From contig DUQT01000166.1 of NCBI GenBank assembly GCA_012837655.1, forward strand, positions 1 to 16,926: DNA of 16,926 nt. Reading direction: 5' to 3'. The notes beneath the pieces are model-generated. The model did not search any database, was not told the DNA's origin, and saw nothing but the letters and a program-made list of their open reading frames with translations. The stretch comes from Actinomyces sp. (lineage in GTDB: Bacteria > Actinomycetota > Actinomycetes > Actinomycetales > Actinomycetaceae). The position numbers and the translations under genes were made by a program. This document shows, piece by piece, positions 14,772 through 16,926 of this stretch; the first letter of the stretch is position 1, and each line of letters opens with the position of its first letter.

Positions 14772-15578
14772 CTAGATGAGCACGAAGAAAACAGAGATGA
14801 ACAGGAACTGTGCGACTATTGGCGCCCACAGGGTCGTGAACATGCGGCGTAGCGCGTAGGTAGGCAGGGTCAGAAGTGGTCCCAAAAGTATCAGGACCAG
14901 GATTCGCGAGGACGATGCTGCGGTTATTGCGATTGGGATCATCCAAATCGTTGACAGTAGCGCGGACATGATGAACGTCCAGCGGGCGCGACGACTAATC
15001 CTGCGCATCTCCGCAACGACTAGGCCCCGCAGCAGGTATTCCTGCGTGAATGCCCACGCAAACGCTGCGATCATACCGGTCACGGCTGCACCCGGAGCGA
15101 TCTCGGCTTGAACAAAACCCGAAATAATAATCAGCACAGCAGCAAGCGACGTGATGGTTCCGATCAGCCACCACAACCTAGAGATCCGCGGTTGCACGTG
15201 CAGGTCGTAGAACGGCTCCGGCTCTGAGGACAGCGCTGAACCCATCAGAATGTCATCACTCGTGTCGAGCGGGGGAGCGTACGTGGGAGCTTTCCCACCC
15301 AGCTCTGGAGCCACAAACTCGGGTTCGCGCCAGATGACGTGGCTCAGATTTTGGCGCCTGCCGAAGAACCGCACCATGAATGCGCCGACAATCATTGGCA
15401 GGATGATTTCAAAAACGGCGTGCACGGGTTCGCGAAGCTTAAACATCGCGGGAGTGGGCTCATGCCCACGGCTAACCACCAGCGCGTGACCAGCGTAGCT
15501 TAGCGCCGCCGCCACAATAAGGACGGCGAAGAACTCTGCGAATAGTCGCAGCAGCCCACTGCGCTGTTTAGCTGTCAC
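14772..15578 (-). CDS. CPBP-like membrane protein with degenerate catalytic motifs
   Basis: This 268-residue membrane protein has about seven hydrophobic segments and a long hydrophilic loop (about 75-132) containing PAPPLDTS-like and SSEPEP-like stretches. Residues 174-191 (AWAFTQEYLLRGLVVAEM) resemble motif 1 of CPBP/Abi proteases (EExxxR), but the first Glu is Gln179, leaving E180 and R184. The expected motif 2 FxxxH region (203-216, FIMSALLSTIWMIP) has no His, and the motif 3 His is Gln257 in WAPIVAQFLF. The fold is therefore suggested but protease activity is doubtful. The GTG start overlaps the ccdA-like gene by 11 bases, implying coupled translation in a dsbA-ccdA-CPBP operon. Confidence 0.7.
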   Translation of the reverse strand: MTAKQRSGLLRLFAEFFAVLIVAAALSYAGHALVVSRGHEPTPAMFKLREPVHAVFEIILPMIVGAFMVRFFGRRQNLSHVIWREPEFVAPELGGKAPTYAPPLDTSDDILMGSALSSEPEPFYDLHVQPRISRLWWLIGTITSLAAVLIIISGFVQAEIAPGAAVTGMIAAFAWAFTQEYLLRGLVVAEMRRISRRARWTFIMSALLSTIWMIPIAITAASSSRILVLILLGPLLTLPTYALRRMFTTLWAPIVAQFLFISVFFVLI

Positions 15579-16413
15579 CCTTACGCTTCTCCTTCACGGT
15601 AATAGCGATAATAGCGATTATCACTGCCGCAAAGGCGAAGAACAACCATCCGGGCACGCCAGCTACGGCCTCAATGATCTTTGATTCTACTTCCACTTGC
15701 TGGGAGGACGTAAATACGCTCGGAAGTCCCGACTGTCCGCCGAAGAAAACTAGGATGACGCCCAGCAAGACGAACAGGACGCCGGAAATCACGTTCATGC
15801 GCGTTGTCCAGCGGCCAAACAGTTTGACGGGGTGGGGGCGCAGCCACGATTTTTCGGACAGATTGAATGCATTCCATAGGAGGGCGAGAATGCCGACCGG
15901 AAGCACCATGCCGAGTGCGAAGGTGGCCATCAGTAGGGCGCCTGCCCACACGCTTCCACCCAGGGTGGCAAAAGAGAGGACAGCTCCAAGGATTGGGCCG
16001 GAACATCCAACGCCTGCGATTGCGTAGCCAACGCCGAGCGCGAAGGTCGCCAGGTTGGATGGGGCGCCCGCCTCGTCTGATCCGCCCTGCGGAGTCATTA
16101 GCTTTGATGCCCACTGCGGCACCGGGAAGGACACCGCAAACATTTGCAACAGGCCCAGGACGATCACCAGTATTCCGGCTACCAGGGTGACGATGTGAGC
16201 GTGTGAACGGATGAATGCACCCAGCGTCCCGGCGAAGGCTCCTAGCGGCACGAGTACCAGCAGGACACCTAGAGCGAACACCGCGGTGCGCGCGAGCAGG
16301 GTGGTGCGGGACGTAAATGCGTAGGCAAAGAAGGCGGGAAGTAACATGGCGGCACACGGTGCGAAAAGCATCAGTAGGCCGCCGATAAAGGCTGCTAGGT
16401 ACGAAATCTCCAT
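15568..16413 (-). CDS. ccdA: CcdA/DsbD-type transmembrane thiol-electron transporter
   Basis: This 281-residue protein has at least six membrane segments and belongs to the CcdA/DsbD central-domain family. The two redox-active cysteines are C20 in LFAPCAAMLLPAF and C137 in GVGCSGPILGA, in the usual first and fourth membrane segments, each next to conserved prolines. The family moves reducing equivalents from cytoplasmic thioredoxin to thiol proteins outside the membrane, for cytochrome c maturation or disulfide reduction. There are extra C-terminal segments: a loop around 225-250 and a last membrane helix ending in the basic tail KEKRKGDS. It starts three bases after the DsbA-like gene and overlaps the following CPBP-like gene. 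No cytochrome c assembly genes (ccsB/resB) are visible, so its partner is most likely the adjacent DsbA-like protein. Confidence 0.88.
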   Translation of the reverse strand: MEISYLAAFIGGLLMLFAPCAAMLLPAFFAYAFTSRTTLLARTAVFALGVLLVLVPLGAFAGTLGAFIRSHAHIVTLVAGILVIVLGLLQMFAVSFPVPQWASKLMTPQGGSDEAGAPSNLATFALGVGYAIAGVGCSGPILGAVLSFATLGGSVWAGALLMATFALGMVLPVGILALLWNAFNLSEKSWLRPHPVKLFGRWTTRMNVISGVLFVLLGVILVFFGGQSGLPSVFTSSQQVEVESKIIEAVAGVPGWLFFAFAAVIIAIIAITVKEKRKGDS

Positions 16414-16416
16414 AGG

Positions 16417-16926
16417 CTACTTAGCTTCCTCAAGCTGATTTTGGATCGTGTTCACAAAGAAGGAAGTGGGTTGCGCGCCCGAGATCACCGCGTTGTTCAC
16501 AATGAAGAATGGCGTGCCGGAGATCCCCAGGTTGTAGATGCCGTGCTGGGTTTCAGCATCGACTGCTTCTTCAATTTCCTTTGACTCGTAGTCCGTCTTG
16601 AACTTCGCGAGGTCGGGGATGCCGACTTCCTCAGCGATCTTAGTGACGGTGTCCGCGTCATAAGAGGGGTGGTTTCCAGCACCGGCTGAATCGAATGCGG
16701 CTTCAACGAATTCCCAGAACATTCCCTGGTTGGCGGCCGCGCGTGCGCCGCGGGCGGCGTGGTTGGAACCGTAGTTAGGGAAGATTACAAGGTCGCGGAA
16801 CTCGATGCGTAGCTGACCTTCGTCAACGAGTTTCTGTAGCTCCGGGTAGGTCTCTTGGAAGAAGACCGTACACATGGGGCAGGAGAAGTCCTCGTAGGTA
16901 ACCATGACTACCGGGGCGTCTACTGC
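16417..16926 (-). CDS. DsbA-family thioredoxin-fold oxidoreductase, N-terminus beyond the window
   Basis: The frame is open to the window edge, so the N-terminus (probably a signal or membrane anchor) is missing. An ATG at 16905 is internal: the residues before it (DAPVV) already match the DsbA strand that leads into the active site. The CPMC active site in YEDFSCPMCTVFF, a helical insertion of about 90 residues, and the cis-proline loop GISGTPFFIVNN followed by ISGAQP are typical of the Thioredoxin_4/DsbA group that acts outside the membrane. Only the two active-site cysteines are present. It is the first visible gene of the dsbA-ccdA-CPBP operon and may either form or reduce/isomerise disulfides. 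Confidence 0.9.
   Translation of the reverse strand, partial: AVDAPVVMVTYEDFSCPMCTVFFQETYPELQKLVDEGQLRIEFRDLVIFPNYGSNHAARGARAAANQGMFWEFVEAAFDSAGAGNHPSYDADTVTKIAEEVGIPDLAKFKTDYESKEIEEAVDAETQHGIYNLGISGTPFFIVNNAVISGAQPTSFFVNTIQNQLEEAK

Noticed and set aside
15671..16357. A second 228-codon minus-strand frame inside ccdA
   Set aside because: Arg/His-rich product in another frame of a membrane protein gene with intact family motifs; a shadow.

Overview
The window looks like chromosomal DNA of a medium-to-high-GC actinobacterium. The signs are a coproporphyrin-dependent heme pathway with an actinobacterial-type coproheme decarboxylase (HemQ/ChdC), GTG and TTG starts, several likely leaderless starts, and a membrane alpha/beta-hydrolase of a type typical of Actinobacteria. 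Fused hemC-hemD and fused hemH-hemQ suggest a host-associated Actinomycetaceae- or Propionibacteriaceae-like organism, but the genus cannot be fixed from the sequence alone. I see no insertion sequences, phage genes, CRISPR arrays or structural RNA genes.

Layout. 1-66 is probably the tail of an upstream gene, followed by about 200 bases without a clear gene. 270-1097 is a SAM methyltransferase and 1192-2547 a BrnQ branched-chain amino acid carrier, both on the plus strand. 2571-7983 is a tight minus-strand operon, transcribed hemE, cgoX (hemY), hemC-hemD fusion, hemB. A 319-base regulatory region (7984-8302) separates it from the divergent plus-strand pair hemA and cpfC-chdC (hemH-hemQ fusion), 8303-11586. 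Plus-strand genes follow for a membrane alpha/beta-hydrolase (11629-13446) and a CapA-like lipoprotein (to 14761). The right end carries minus-strand genes read toward the centre: a DsbA-like thioredoxin-fold protein (cut by the window edge), a CcdA-like transporter and a degenerate CPBP-like membrane protein.

How the genes work together. HemA makes glutamate-1-semialdehyde. HemB, HemC, HemD and HemE carry the pathway from 5-aminolevulinate to coproporphyrinogen III, CgoX oxidises this to coproporphyrin III, CpfC inserts iron and ChdC decarboxylates coproheme to heme b. Every step is encoded here except hemL and the upstream tRNA-glutamate charging.

The most notable points are the single-frame ferrochelatase-decarboxylase fusion, joined by a linker with four GHPx-type hexapeptide repeats and carrying a good internal ribosome-binding site, and the shared hem intergenic region, which holds three different kinds of repeated or palindromic DNA that look regulatory.
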